Part shown: positions 1 to 7,490 of the stretch, one piece after another
Position numbering within the stretch: position 1 is the stretch's first letter
Layout: the number at the start of each line of letters is the position of its first letter
Source: Arachidicoccus sp.
GTDB taxonomy: Bacteria > Bacteroidota > Bacteroidia > Chitinophagales > Chitinophagaceae
Reading direction: 5' to 3'
DNA length: 64,000 nt
Assembly (NCBI GenBank): GCA_028283605.1
Contig: JAPWKH010000020.1
Location: forward strand, 1-64,000
Translations under genes and position numbers: made by a program
Notes under the pieces: model-generated
Seen by the model: the letters and a program-made list of their open reading frames with translations, nothing else
The model's database searches: none
Told to the model about the DNA's origin: nothing

Positions 1-6
1 GTGTCA

Positions 7-22
7 CAGCCCCGGTACGTGT
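7..22. repeat. Short intergenic repeat, left copy
   Basis: The 16 bases here differ by one base from 7411-7426 (core CGGTACGTGT). The right copy is part of a larger palindrome; this copy lies at the window edge, so its full extent cannot be seen. The two copies lie on either side of the peptide/LytTR/TonB locus. Chance similarity is possible for so short a match. Confidence 0.4.
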
Positions 23-82
23 TCTCATTTTCAGCAATAATCCTTAATTATTTCTGCCGGGATGCTATGCGATTATTAATTA

Positions 83-808
83 TTAATTCCGCTCAAACGG
101 TTTCTTATGTATGCGTTTAAGGAATGCTTCTTTATAAGTTCTGCTGAGCGGAATTTGCTCTGACCTGTTTTTTAATGTTACAGTATTTCCCGCTATCTGT
201 GCCACCTTATCTACTGCTATGATATAAGATTTATGCACCCTCATAAAACGCTTTCCGGGAAGCTCATTTTCAAAATCGTGCAGGGTAGAATATACCAGAG
301 TAATCCTCGAACCGTTGTGAATAGCTACGTAATTGCCCCTTGCCTCGGCAAAGTCGATCTCATCCAGGTCTACCCGTATCATCTTACCTTTTGTTTCGGT
401 TTTTACAAAAATATAATCATTGGCAACAATGGTATCTTGACTGTCTTTATTTATACGATCCAATCCTTTTATTTTTTCCACCGCCCTCATGAAGCGCGGA
501 AAAGAAATAGGTTTCATCAGATAATCAATGGCGTTCAGGTCATAGCTTTTAACGGCAAATTCGGAATATGCTGTACAAAATATTACCTGCACTTTTGCAT
601 CAAGCATGCTCTTTACTTCTATACCCGTCATCTCATCCATTTGTATATCTAAGAATACCACATCGGCGCTCGTGTCTTTTATCAGCTCCATTCCGTTGAT
701 AGGGTTGGTAGCTGTGGCAGCCAGTTCAAGGGCTGGTGTCTTACTTATGTAATTCTTCAATACATTGATGGCAGGTTGCTCGTCGTCTATGATTACACAT
801 TTAAGCAT
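83..808 (-). CDS. LytTR-family response regulator
   Basis: A 241-aa DNA-binding response regulator of the LytR/AlgR/AgrA type. The receiver domain (about residues 1-115) has the acidic pocket D9-D10, phosphoacceptor D54 in VVFLDIQMDEM, T79 and K99. A LytTR DNA-binding domain fills about 132-237 and carries the family-typical stretches EARGNYVAIH and FMRVHKSYI. The gene overlaps the upstream histidine kinase by 8 bases, so the two should be co-translated and form a cognate pair. It is the last gene of a minus-strand operon that starts with a 31-codon peptide. LytTR proteins bind two short direct repeats about 21 bp apart centre to centre, and such a pair lies at 3337-3379. Family assignment is firm; the target is inference. 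Confidence 0.93.
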   Translation of the reverse strand: MLKCVIIDDEQPAINVLKNYISKTPALELAATATNPINGMELIKDTSADVVFLDIQMDEMTGIEVKSMLDAKVQVIFCTAYSEFAVKSYDLNAIDYLMKPISFPRFMRAVEKIKGLDRINKDSQDTIVANDYIFVKTETKGKMIRVDLDEIDFAEARGNYVAIHNGSRITLVYSTLHDFENELPGKRFMRVHKSYIIAVDKVAQIAGNTVTLKNRSEQIPLSRTYKEAFLKRIHKKPFERN

Positions 809-1862
809 GTTGGTTATCGGTTTTTATGGTCAGTTCAAAAATATACAGGTCATCTTCTTTTCTTACATCCATTGTATATTTATCCTTGAAAGCCACATCG
901 AGGCGCTTACTTAGGTTGGATATACCGATGTTGGACGATGATAATTGAATTCCAGTAGACTTTATCTTATTGCTGCAATAGAAATATACCTCCGATGGCT
1001 TTAAAACAATACGGATCGTCAAAGGATATTCAGGGTCTTTTAAATCGCCGTATTTAAAAGCGTTTTCCACTATCGTGATAAAGGAAAAAGGCGGCGCCGA
1101 TTGATTGGTTACATTTCCTTCAATGGTATAGTTGATATTCTTAGCGTTCCCGAAACGCAGGTTATGGATATCTATCAATGTTTGTAATTGTTCCAGTTCC
1201 TTTTGTACCGATACTTTTCCGCTCTCATGCTCTACGGCTTCCAGTGAATACCGCATAATTGAAGATAGTTTCAAAATATTATCGGCAAGCTCAGGTGAAT
1301 ATTCCAATGCTTCGGAAAACAGCGTATTCAGCGTATTATGCAAAAAATGCGGATTGATCTGCGAGCGCAGGAATGCATATTCATATTGTAGTTTTTCCTG
1401 CATAGATTTCATTTCCTGTTGTTTCAAAGCCGCGATTTCCCGTTCTTTTGTAAAGGATTGTTTTATATAAAAATACAACAGTGCGAAAGAAAATATCCGC
1501 ACATAATCACGAAGAGCCTCTTGTATAAAGGGTTTAAAATCTCTTGAAGAATAGATAACTGCACCAAAAGAAGGAAGGAGAAAATAAATATAAGCGTACC
1601 CTATTGCTCCGATTATAACAAACACAAAAAAGAAAGAGGCAATACTCCACCAAACTCCTTTTTCCTTATGCAGATTAAGACAATAAACACTCACATAAAA
1701 AGTAAGACATAAAGGAAGGAGATAGAATAATACATTCAAAATTGTTGCGCCGGGCTTTGTAAGCTTATTGGTTATATATATGAATGAAGCATACAGCAAC
1801 CATGCTAATATATGCAAAAGGTGCGTCTTTATTTTATTTTCCGACAGAGCACGGCGTTTCAT
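801..1862 (-). CDS. LytS/YehU-type sensor histidine kinase
   Basis: A 353-aa membrane kinase of the His_kinase (PF06580) class that partners LytTR regulators. About four membrane segments lie in residues 12-135 with very short loops, so there is no large extracytoplasmic sensor domain; a ligand would be sensed in or at the membrane, as in AgrC-like peptide receptors. The phospho-acceptor is H172 in QINPHFLHNTLN, followed by an HATPase domain with N267 in the N-box IVENAFKYG and the late motif NIGISNLSKRL. Its start lies inside the last 29 bases of the acyltransferase-like gene and its end overlaps the response regulator, so translation is coupled along the operon. The signal is unknown; the operon's own peptide is the natural candidate. 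Confidence 0.92.
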   Translation of the reverse strand: MKRRALSENKIKTHLLHILAWLLYASFIYITNKLTKPGATILNVLFYLLPLCLTFYVSVYCLNLHKEKGVWWSIASFFFVFVIIGAIGYAYIYFLLPSFGAVIYSSRDFKPFIQEALRDYVRIFSFALLYFYIKQSFTKEREIAALKQQEMKSMQEKLQYEYAFLRSQINPHFLHNTLNTLFSEALEYSPELADNILKLSSIMRYSLEAVEHESGKVSVQKELEQLQTLIDIHNLRFGNAKNINYTIEGNVTNQSAPPFSFITIVENAFKYGDLKDPEYPLTIRIVLKPSEVYFYCSNKIKSTGIQLSSSNIGISNLSKRLDVAFKDKYTMDVRKEDDLYIFELTIKTDNQHA

Positions 1863-2994
1863 TATATGCAGTAATTAATACTTTTCTTTGAAAAAATTCA
1901 GGCAGTAAATTTACGGGAAAACCTTGTTTGTCGACCGGATTTAAGGCCGCCTGACGCAGTAAAATGTAAATATCATTTGGTATCAGATAAGACATATAAT
2001 CACTTTTATCGAAAAGGTAATATTTCTCCTCGGTTTTAAATAACCCGAAATATGCTGAATTGAAACGAATCATACCTGCCGACACAAGGGCTCCAGTATC
2101 GGTATTTACTTGCAGCGGCTTTATGACTCTCGCAACTTTATGAAGGTATAACCAAGCTTCCCATTGTTCAGGATATTCTTGAATAAAAGGCGCAGCAATA
2201 TCATACAATTGCTGCGTTAAATTACGCGAATAAACATTCCGATCTGTTTTTAGATCAGGAAAGATCATATCGAAAAAACGTAATGTTATTCTTTCCATAC
2301 ACGGACGGTAGCTGATAACGGGCAATACCGGCACATTGGCAGCATACGACAAAAAACCAATTCCAGTCCTTGCTGCAAGCTGCTGGTTGAGAAAATCGAT
2401 ATACCAGCAATTTTCGTTCAGCTTGCTATTTTTTCCGGCACCCGTATTGCCGTCAATATAAATTACAAGACTTTTCCCTTTTTTCAATTCACGGAACATT
2501 TGTAAAACGGCCGAAGGTGTTTCCGCATCGATGAGTTTAAAATCATTTTCATCTTCATTATCCCCAAACTGATGATACAAAGCCTTAAAAGTGTCACCCT
2601 GCGTATCCACTGTTTTTTTTGAAATGACCAATGAAAACGGCACATGCTGCTTTACCAGCAGTAGGTTGATTAAGCGATAAGAACCTAAGTGAAAAGTACA
2701 AATAATCGAAGGATAATTTTTTAATTGTTTTATTGTTTGTAGCGAGAAGTTTTCTATATCGGCATTATCAAGTGCATAGATAGAATCTTGTTCTACTATA
2801 CTCAACTTTTGGTACATCAGGATCTTTTTGAAAATTTCTTCATGTCGATTGTAAGCAATAGCCGAAAGATAATGATGCAGATTGGCGCTTACAATATGAA
2901 ACTGTTTTGTGCGTCCGTTATCGTTATTCATATCCAATTCTCTGTACTTTTCTACAAGTTGCTCTATCAAGCTTTTATATGATTGTTGTTCCAT
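1834..2994 (-). CDS. LpxL-like acyltransferase homologue with C-terminal extension
   Basis: About 386 aa. The central part resembles the LpxL/HtrB lysophospholipid acyltransferase family: FHLGSYR occupies the place of the usual H-G-N-W-E block and KKGKSLVIYIDGNTGAGKN the later substrate-site segment. The catalytic histidine is kept (H102 from this start) but the acid expected five residues on is arginine, so normal H-x4-D/E chemistry is doubtful. There is no clear N-terminal membrane anchor. The last roughly 95 residues lie outside the acyltransferase fold and might be a small wing-like peptide-binding domain; I cannot confirm this. An ATG at 3030 is in frame, but it lies in the loop of a terminator hairpin, so I chose ATG 2994. 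Position between a small peptide and a LytTR pair suggests peptide modification rather than lipid A synthesis. Confidence 0.7.
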   Translation of the reverse strand: MEQQSYKSLIEQLVEKYRELDMNNDNGRTKQFHIVSANLHHYLSAIAYNRHEEIFKKILMYQKLSIVEQDSIYALDNADIENFSLQTIKQLKNYPSIICTFHLGSYRLINLLLVKQHVPFSLVISKKTVDTQGDTFKALYHQFGDNEDENDFKLIDAETPSAVLQMFRELKKGKSLVIYIDGNTGAGKNSKLNENCWYIDFLNQQLAARTGIGFLSYAANVPVLPVISYRPCMERITLRFFDMIFPDLKTDRNVYSRNLTQQLYDIAAPFIQEYPEQWEAWLYLHKVARVIKPLQVNTDTGALVSAGMIRFNSAYFGLFKTEEKYYLFDKSDYMSYLIPNDIYILLRQAALNPVDKQGFPVNLLPEFFQRKVLITAYNETPCSVGK

Positions 2995-3017
2995 TGTTTG
3001 AATATTCGAAGTAAACA

Positions 3018-3043
3018 AAAAGGAACCCATAACGGTTCCTTTT
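3018..3043 (-). terminator. Terminator/attenuator between peptide and acyltransferase
   Basis: A perfect 10-bp inverted repeat (AAAAGGAACC / GGTTCCTTTT) with a 6-base loop, read on the minus strand and followed by a T-rich stretch. It lies 29 bases past the stop of the 31-codon peptide and before the acyltransferase-like gene. Partial read-through would yield much more peptide mRNA than enzyme mRNA, as is common after RiPP precursor genes. Confidence 0.75.
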
Positions 3044-3072
3044 GATCCGGAATGATTTAAACCATTTCATTA

Positions 3073-3168
3073 TTAATCACTGTCGAAACATGACGATGAT
3101 TCTAAACCACCCGGAGGATCAAGCTGGTCGAGACTAATACCTTTTTCGAAAAATAAAGATGCTTGCAT
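3073..3168 (-). CDS. 31-aa candidate peptide precursor
   Basis: A small ORF running from ATG 3168 to TAA. It encodes 31 residues with a hydrophobic N-terminal patch (ASLFF), an acidic middle and the stretch LDQLDPPGGLESSSC near the end, with a single cysteine at position 27. The Gly-Gly at 20-21 after a Leu/Asp-rich helix-like segment resembles a double-glycine leader boundary, which would leave a short Ser/Cys/Asp-rich core. No peptidase or LanB/C/M enzyme is next to it. The upstream region is A/T-rich as usual for Bacteroidota start sites. Support for reality comes from its position as first gene of the operon, the terminator directly after it, and higher GC than the flanking DNA. I recognise no family; it could be a RiPP-like or pheromone precursor. 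Confidence 0.6.
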   Translation of the reverse strand: MQASLFFEKGISLDQLDPPGGLESSSCFDSD

Positions 3169-3336
3169 ATTTTAAAATTTAATGTGAACCAATATTATTT
3201 ACAGAGCAAACATCTTACTGAAAACGAGAGTAAAAAAGCGTATTATACGAAATGCATTATGCTATATGTACATAGCCGTATTGTATATGTAAGCGGATTA
3301 TTTGCGTTAGATTATATAAATAAGCGTCTTGAATTT

Positions 3337-3379
3337 CATTTCAAATAGAGAATCGTGCATTTCAAATATAGAATACGTG
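3337..3379. promoter_or_regulatory. Tandem 21/22-bp direct repeats, candidate LytTR operator
   Basis: Two adjacent copies, 3337-3357 and 3358-3379, share CATTTCAAATA, then AGAAT, then CGTG, differing by one substitution and one inserted base. Two direct repeats two helical turns apart is the layout bound by LytTR dimers. The site lies between the divergent peptide/LytTR operon and the secreted-peptide operon. The second copy also contains TATATTTG on the minus strand (3363-3370), a match to the TAnnTTTG box, but no TTG is seen at the right distance, so an activator would be needed. Confidence 0.5.
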
Positions 3380-3390
3380 ATTTCGTATAA

Positions 3391-3398
3391 TAGTTTTT
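3391..3398 (+). promoter_or_regulatory. Possible -7 box for the plus-strand arm
   Basis: TAGTTTTT matches seven of the eight positions of the Bacteroidota box TAnnTTTG. It lies 12 bases past the tandem repeats and 7 bases before an ATG. No TTG element lies about 20 bases upstream; that space holds the repeats. This would suit an activator-dependent promoter but rests on sequence match alone. Confidence 0.25.
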
Positions 3399-3404
3399 CT
3401 CACT

Positions 3405-3581
3405 ATGAAATTATTGATTAGACTTGTACAGCTTTATTGCAACAAAGCACAGCAGCCTGCAACTGCGAGCGTTTATAACTTGTACGCCTGCCTAAAGCCA
3501 AAGCAGAAAACAAAATGCAAAATTGAACAGCTGACGATTTTGCAAAAAATGGGAATTAAGTTCTTAAAAAACAAAAATTAA
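3405..3581 (+). CDS. 58-aa basic peptide ORF, unknown
   Basis: An ORF from ATG 3405 to TAA 3581, ending 4 bases before the start of the secreted 78-aa protein. It encodes a basic peptide with a hydrophobic start (MKLLIRLVQLY), three cysteines (12, 29, 38) and a lysine-rich tail. The stretch 3430-3520 is visibly richer in G and C than the A/T-rich DNA around it, which favours coding or a foreign insert. It might be a leader peptide, a small regulator, or only the 5' untranslated region of the next gene. I recognise no family. Confidence 0.3.
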   Translation: MKLLIRLVQLYCNKAQQPATASVYNLYACLKPKQKTKCKIEQLTILQKMGIKFLKNKN

Positions 3582-3585
3582 AATT

Positions 3586-3822
3586 ATGAAAAAAGTTATT
3601 TTAGGCGCAGCATTAATATTAGGTGGTGCATTTGGTGCAAGTGCTAAAGGAAACCATTCAGATTCCAAAGTACCAGCACTAGTTAGCTTTACGACTACGT
3701 GTGGTACAGGACCATACACAGTAGATATATCAAATATGTCGTTTTCAAATTATCTGGCATTGACTAGAGCAGTAGATGTGTATGATTGTGGACCTAGTGA
3801 ACCAACAATATTATATGCATAA
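3586..3822 (+). CDS. Secreted small two-cysteine peptide
   Basis: A 78-aa protein with a clear Sec signal peptide (MKKVILGAALILGGAFGASA, cleavage near residue 20), leaving a mature peptide of about 58 residues. The mature part has two cysteines (39 and 68) that could form one disulfide in the periplasm or outside the cell, and is otherwise polar. It is preceded by an A-rich start region and followed by a strong hairpin, so it can be expressed far above the downstream GLPGLI and receptor genes. I recognise no family. Small secreted proteins of this kind beside GLPGLI/TonB-receptor pairs suggest a substrate or ligand of that pair; this is inference. Confidence 0.75.
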   Translation: MKKVILGAALILGGAFGASAKGNHSDSKVPALVSFTTTCGTGPYTVDISNMSFSNYLALTRAVDVYDCGPSEPTILYA

Positions 3823-3860
3823 TTTGATAAAAAAAATATTTATTAAATGATAATATTGAC

Positions 3861-3894
3861 AATATGAATCTGTACAAAAATACAGATTCATATT
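3861..3894 (+). terminator. Hairpin terminator/attenuator after the secreted peptide
   Basis: A perfect 14-bp inverted repeat with a 6-base loop (left arm starts AATATGAATCTG) sits 39 bases past the 78-aa ORF and 17 bases before the GLPGLI start. The T-run after it is imperfect (ATATTTTTTG), so it may attenuate rather than stop transcription. It mirrors the hairpin after the 31-codon peptide on the other strand. Confidence 0.65.
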
Positions 3895-3911
3895 AATAAT
3901 ATATTTTTTGT

Positions 3912-4739
3912 ATGAAACGATATAATACCGTTTATTTATTTATTTCTACTGTAATGTTTGGAGTTATCGGATACCATAAAGCTAATGCGCAAGCGTTAGA
4001 TTCAGCATATATTGAATGTAGATATTCTTTCTCATATATTCTTGATTCTACCAAAACGGAATCAAAGGGAAGTGATGTTATGTCTTTATTAATCGGTAAA
4101 AATATATCTAACTTTTTTAGTTATAATCAGTATAGAGTGGATTCTTTAGTAAATGAAGATAAGAAAGGAGTTTCAGAAACAGAAACTTCGGATAATAAAA
4201 ATAAATATGGAAAGGGTGGTCTGTCATATCATATATTCCAAAATTATCCAACTGGAAAGATTAGTTATTTTTCAAAACTTATTACCAAAGATTACAAATA
4301 CGAAGAAGATTTAAATAGCTACCATTGGAATATTCTAAAAGATACGAGTGTAATATTGGGGTATAAGGTTCAGAAAGCAGCGTGTTTTTATGGCGGTAGG
4401 AATTGGATTGTTTGGTTTGCTCCCGATATTGCAATAAGTTCAGGTCCTTGGAAATTTAATGGATTACCCGGGCTTGTCCTTTCTGCAGAAGATGATAAAA
4501 ACTATTTTAATTTTACTATAGTAGGGTTAAATTATTTATTTCCTAAAAAACCGATAATATTTAACATTGAGGGAAAAGAACAATACAAAAACATAAAAAA
4601 AGAGGAATACCTAAAACTTGCCTATAAATTGAATACTAATTTATTCACTTTTATGAAAGAGAACCTTGATATAACTATTACAAGAGCAGATGGTACTTTA
4701 CCTAAACTAAGGATATACACTCCTATTGAATTATATTAA
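3912..4739 (+). CDS. GLPGLI family protein
   Basis: A 275-aa exported protein with a signal peptide ending near residue 26 (ANAQ). The family motif appears as GLPGLVL at 184-190, preceded by a W-rich segment (NWIVWFAPDI), as usual for GLPGLI proteins. The family is known from Bacteroidota, is probably periplasmic or outer-membrane associated, and has no established biochemical role; its genes often sit beside a TonB-dependent receptor with a carboxypeptidase-regulatory-like domain, exactly as here, where the receptor starts 18 bases downstream. DNA here looks more AT-rich than the housekeeping genes further on, in line with an accessory locus. Confidence 0.9.
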   Translation: MKRYNTVYLFISTVMFGVIGYHKANAQALDSAYIECRYSFSYILDSTKTESKGSDVMSLLIGKNISNFFSYNQYRVDSLVNEDKKGVSETETSDNKNKYGKGGLSYHIFQNYPTGKISYFSKLITKDYKYEEDLNSYHWNILKDTSVILGYKVQKAACFYGGRNWIVWFAPDIAISSGPWKFNGLPGLVLSAEDDKNYFNFTIVGLNYLFPKKPIIFNIEGKEQYKNIKKEEYLKLAYKLNTNLFTFMKENLDITITRADGTLPKLRIYTPIELY

Positions 4740-4757
4740 AAATCTTTTATAGAATAA

Positions 4758-7394
4758 ATGCGATACAATATATGTATTAAGATATTTTTACCCTTAATAA
4801 GGGTGTGCATATATTCTACAATTTGTATTGCCCAACAATCAAACATTATAGGAACGGTAACAGATGTTTCTAATAAAAAATTTATAGAAAGAGCATCTAT
4901 AACTGTTTGCAGTAAATCAGATGGGAGCATCATAAGCTATACTTTCTCAGATGCAAAAGGTATTTTTTCTATATCGGTTCCCAACGCCGGTAAAGATTTT
5001 ATGTTGCGCGTTTCCATGATTGGCTATGCTGCCAAAGAATATGCATATCAATCCAATATACATATTTATAATTTTGAACTTACACCCACAGTTCATGAAT
5101 TAAAAGAAGTGTTTGTAAAATCGCCGCCCATTGTAAAAAGGAGCGATACGCTTTCGTACAACGTGGCATCCTTTGCAAATGCACAGGACAGAACAATAGG
5201 AGATGTTTTAAAAAAACTTCCGGGCGTGGAAGTGGCAGATGACGGAACTGTCAGTTACAACGGCAAGCCCATCAATAAGTTTTATATAGAAGGCTTGGAT
5301 TTATTAGATAAAAAATACGGGATTGCTACCAATAGCATAACGGCTAAAGATGTGCAAGATGTACAGGTATTGGAAAATCATCAGCCTATAAAAGTGTTGA
5401 AAGACAAAGTCTTTTCAGATAATGCAGCCATTAATCTAAAACTAAAAGATGCAGCCAAATCCAAATGGCTGGGCACAGGTGATATTGAAACAGGCGGAAC
5501 GCCTTTTTTGTGGAAAGCGGAAGGAACAGCTATGAACTTCGCAGGCAATAATCAAACGCTGAATACTTTTAAAACAAATAATGCCGGGCAGGATGTAACT
5601 AAGGAATTAAAATCGTTAAGCATAGAAGATATTCTCAATGGCTCAGATAATCTGGTACAAGACCAGAGTAAAATACAATTGCTGCCAAGTGAACCGCCAA
5701 TTAGCAAAGAAAGGAGTTTGTTTAACAAGTCATGGACTGGTACAAGCAATTTTTTACACCAAACGAAAAGCGGCGTACAGTTTCGAACAAATATTACTTT
5801 AACGGACGACAGGCAAACAAGTAACAGCAGCACACAAACAAATTATTTTTTAGGAGATTCTACCTTAAAAATCCTTGAAACAAAGAATAGTGTTGCATAT
5901 AATAAGAAGCTGGAAGCAGGGCAGAATATTAATGTGAACAACAAAGATTACTACTTAAACAATCAGTTGAATGCGCAGGCGTTTTTTCAAAATATAAATG
6001 TGCAAACAACAGGAAGCCTGCCAAACAACCAAAAAGGAAAAATTCCTGTTCATTTTTTAGAGAATGATTTCAATTTGGTAAAAGCTTTAGGCAAACATAT
6101 TCTTAAAATAGGAGTGTTTGTACACTATGCGTCACAACCTCAAAGCCTGCTTATCAATATCCCTGATAGTAATTTACAAGACCAACATGTAAATCAAAAG
6201 CAATTATTCTTGCATCCGAACGCTTCTTACAGTTTTTCTTTAAGAAACATTTCCTTGACGGTTCAAACCGGAATTCAATACACAAAAGGGAATTACAACA
6301 CAAATCTTTCCGGCTTTGGCGATATTGGTATTTCAGCAGATTCGTTGCGTAATAAATATGCTTATTCATTATTTCAATATTATATTCTTCCGAAATTAAA
6401 TTACGATAAAGACGAATTTCATTTATCTCTGCAATTGCCTATCCGCACATTTTTCTATAATGAAAATGAAAAAGACAGTTTAAATAAAAGTAAAGAAAAT
6501 CCAATCTATACTTGTCCGCAGCTTAATATATCATATCAATTAAATGATTATTGGAAAGTGAATCTTTCATCGGGATATACTGTAAATGTTTCTACAGATA
6601 ATTTACCGCCGGGCTATATATTGGGAAATTATAGATCGTTAAATGTAGGAGCAAATCATTTATCAATTGTGAAACAGCAATCTTATTCTGTAGGAGCAAC
6701 CTATGAAGATGCCGTTCATGAATTATTTTTCTATTTCAGAGGAAGCTATTCGCCATCGACCAAAAATTATCTTTCTAATAATTATTTTCTTGGATACCTG
6801 AATATTATAAATAATACTCTTGAAGAAAATACTGCGAAGAACATAACATTTTCATCAAGAATAAGTAAAACAATTGATTCATGGAAAAGTACCTTTTCGC
6901 TTTCTGCAAATTATAATATTAGTCAAGGTTATTTAATTCAGCAAGATGCCTTACTATTAAATAAAAATAAATCTGTAACATTATCGCCAAAGATAGATGT
7001 ACACCCTTTAGATTGGCTTATACTTGGCTATGAGGGTTCATTTATCAGGAACAAACTATCGGTTTCTAATGCTCCCGCAGAATCTCCATTAAATCAGGTT
7101 TATCAAAAAATAAATGTAGGTGCAATCATTAGTAAATCATGGAATTTTAAATTTACAGCAGAGCATTTTTATAATCAGCTTACAAATAATCAATCGCATA
7201 CAACTGTATTTTCCGACTTTCAAATACGATTTATTCCTAAAAAATCCAATCGCTGGCAATATTCTATAAGCGCTTGTAATTTATTTAATCAAAAGGAATT
7301 TAAGTACAGTACATTTAGCAGCGCCAGTTCTATGACGCAAGAATACAAGATTCGTCCATTAAATATTTTGGCAGGAGTATATTTTAATTGGTAA
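4758..7394 (+). CDS. TonB-dependent receptor with CarboxypepD_reg-like domain
   Basis: 878 aa. A signal peptide ends near residue 26 (ICIAQQ). A carboxypeptidase-regulatory-like beta-sandwich covers about 30-112, a plug domain about 130-235 (GDVLKKLPGVEV, GKPINKFYIEGLDLL), and the rest is a beta-barrel ending in an aromatic-rich strand (LAGVYFNW). It is the non-SusC type that pairs with GLPGLI proteins; there is no SusD gene and no STN domain. It forms an operon with the GLPGLI gene and probably the secreted peptide. It should sit in the outer membrane and take up or export a ligand powered by TonB; the ligand is unknown, with the locus's own peptides as candidates. Confidence 0.9.
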   Translation: MRYNICIKIFLPLIRVCIYSTICIAQQSNIIGTVTDVSNKKFIERASITVCSKSDGSIISYTFSDAKGIFSISVPNAGKDFMLRVSMIGYAAKEYAYQSNIHIYNFELTPTVHELKEVFVKSPPIVKRSDTLSYNVASFANAQDRTIGDVLKKLPGVEVADDGTVSYNGKPINKFYIEGLDLLDKKYGIATNSITAKDVQDVQVLENHQPIKVLKDKVFSDNAAINLKLKDAAKSKWLGTGDIETGGTPFLWKAEGTAMNFAGNNQTLNTFKTNNAGQDVTKELKSLSIEDILNGSDNLVQDQSKIQLLPSEPPISKERSLFNKSWTGTSNFLHQTKSGVQFRTNITLTDDRQTSNSSTQTNYFLGDSTLKILETKNSVAYNKKLEAGQNINVNNKDYYLNNQLNAQAFFQNINVQTTGSLPNNQKGKIPVHFLENDFNLVKALGKHILKIGVFVHYASQPQSLLINIPDSNLQDQHVNQKQLFLHPNASYSFSLRNISLTVQTGIQYTKGNYNTNLSGFGDIGISADSLRNKYAYSLFQYYILPKLNYDKDEFHLSLQLPIRTFFYNENEKDSLNKSKENPIYTCPQLNISYQLNDYWKVNLSSGYTVNVSTDNLPPGYILGNYRSLNVGANHLSIVKQQSYSVGATYEDAVHELFFYFRGSYSPSTKNYLSNNYFLGYLNIINNTLEENTAKNITFSSRISKTIDSWKSTFSLSANYNISQGYLIQQDALLLNKNKSVTLSPKIDVHPLDWLILGYEGSFIRNKLSVSNAPAESPLNQVYQKINVGAIISKSWNFKFTAEHFYNQLTNNQSHTTVFSDFQIRFIPKKSNRWQYSISACNLFNQKEFKYSTFSSASSMTQEYKIRPLNILAGVYFNW

Positions 7395-7410
7395 GTATGC
7401 AGCAGCTTTA

Positions 7411-7476
7411 CAGCCTCGGTACGTGTCCCTCACGTACCGGAATAATATAAGCGGTTTGTGGGACACGAACCAAGGC
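7411..7476. repeat. Intergenic palindromic repeat, right copy
   Basis: Between the convergent receptor and ABC genes lies an imperfect 17-bp inverted repeat (7413-7429 and 7460-7476, 15 of 17 pairs) that also contains an 8-bp perfect hairpin at 7418-7438 (GGTACGTG / CACGTACC). The first 16 bases almost repeat the sequence at 7-22. It may act as a bidirectional terminator, and probably belongs to a dispersed intergenic repeat family; copy number cannot be seen here. Confidence 0.55.
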
Positions 7477-7490
7477 GGAGAATTTAGGTG

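Noticed and set aside
2995-3030. Longer start for the acyltransferase-like gene at ATG 3030
   Set aside because: That ATG lies in the loop of the terminator hairpin; translation from ATG 2994 fits the attenuator layout better.
3163-3348. 61-codon plus-strand ORF over the promoter region of the peptide operon
   Set aside because: It overlaps the 31-codon peptide start on the other strand and the tandem repeat, shows no start-site features, and its protein has no recognisable feature.
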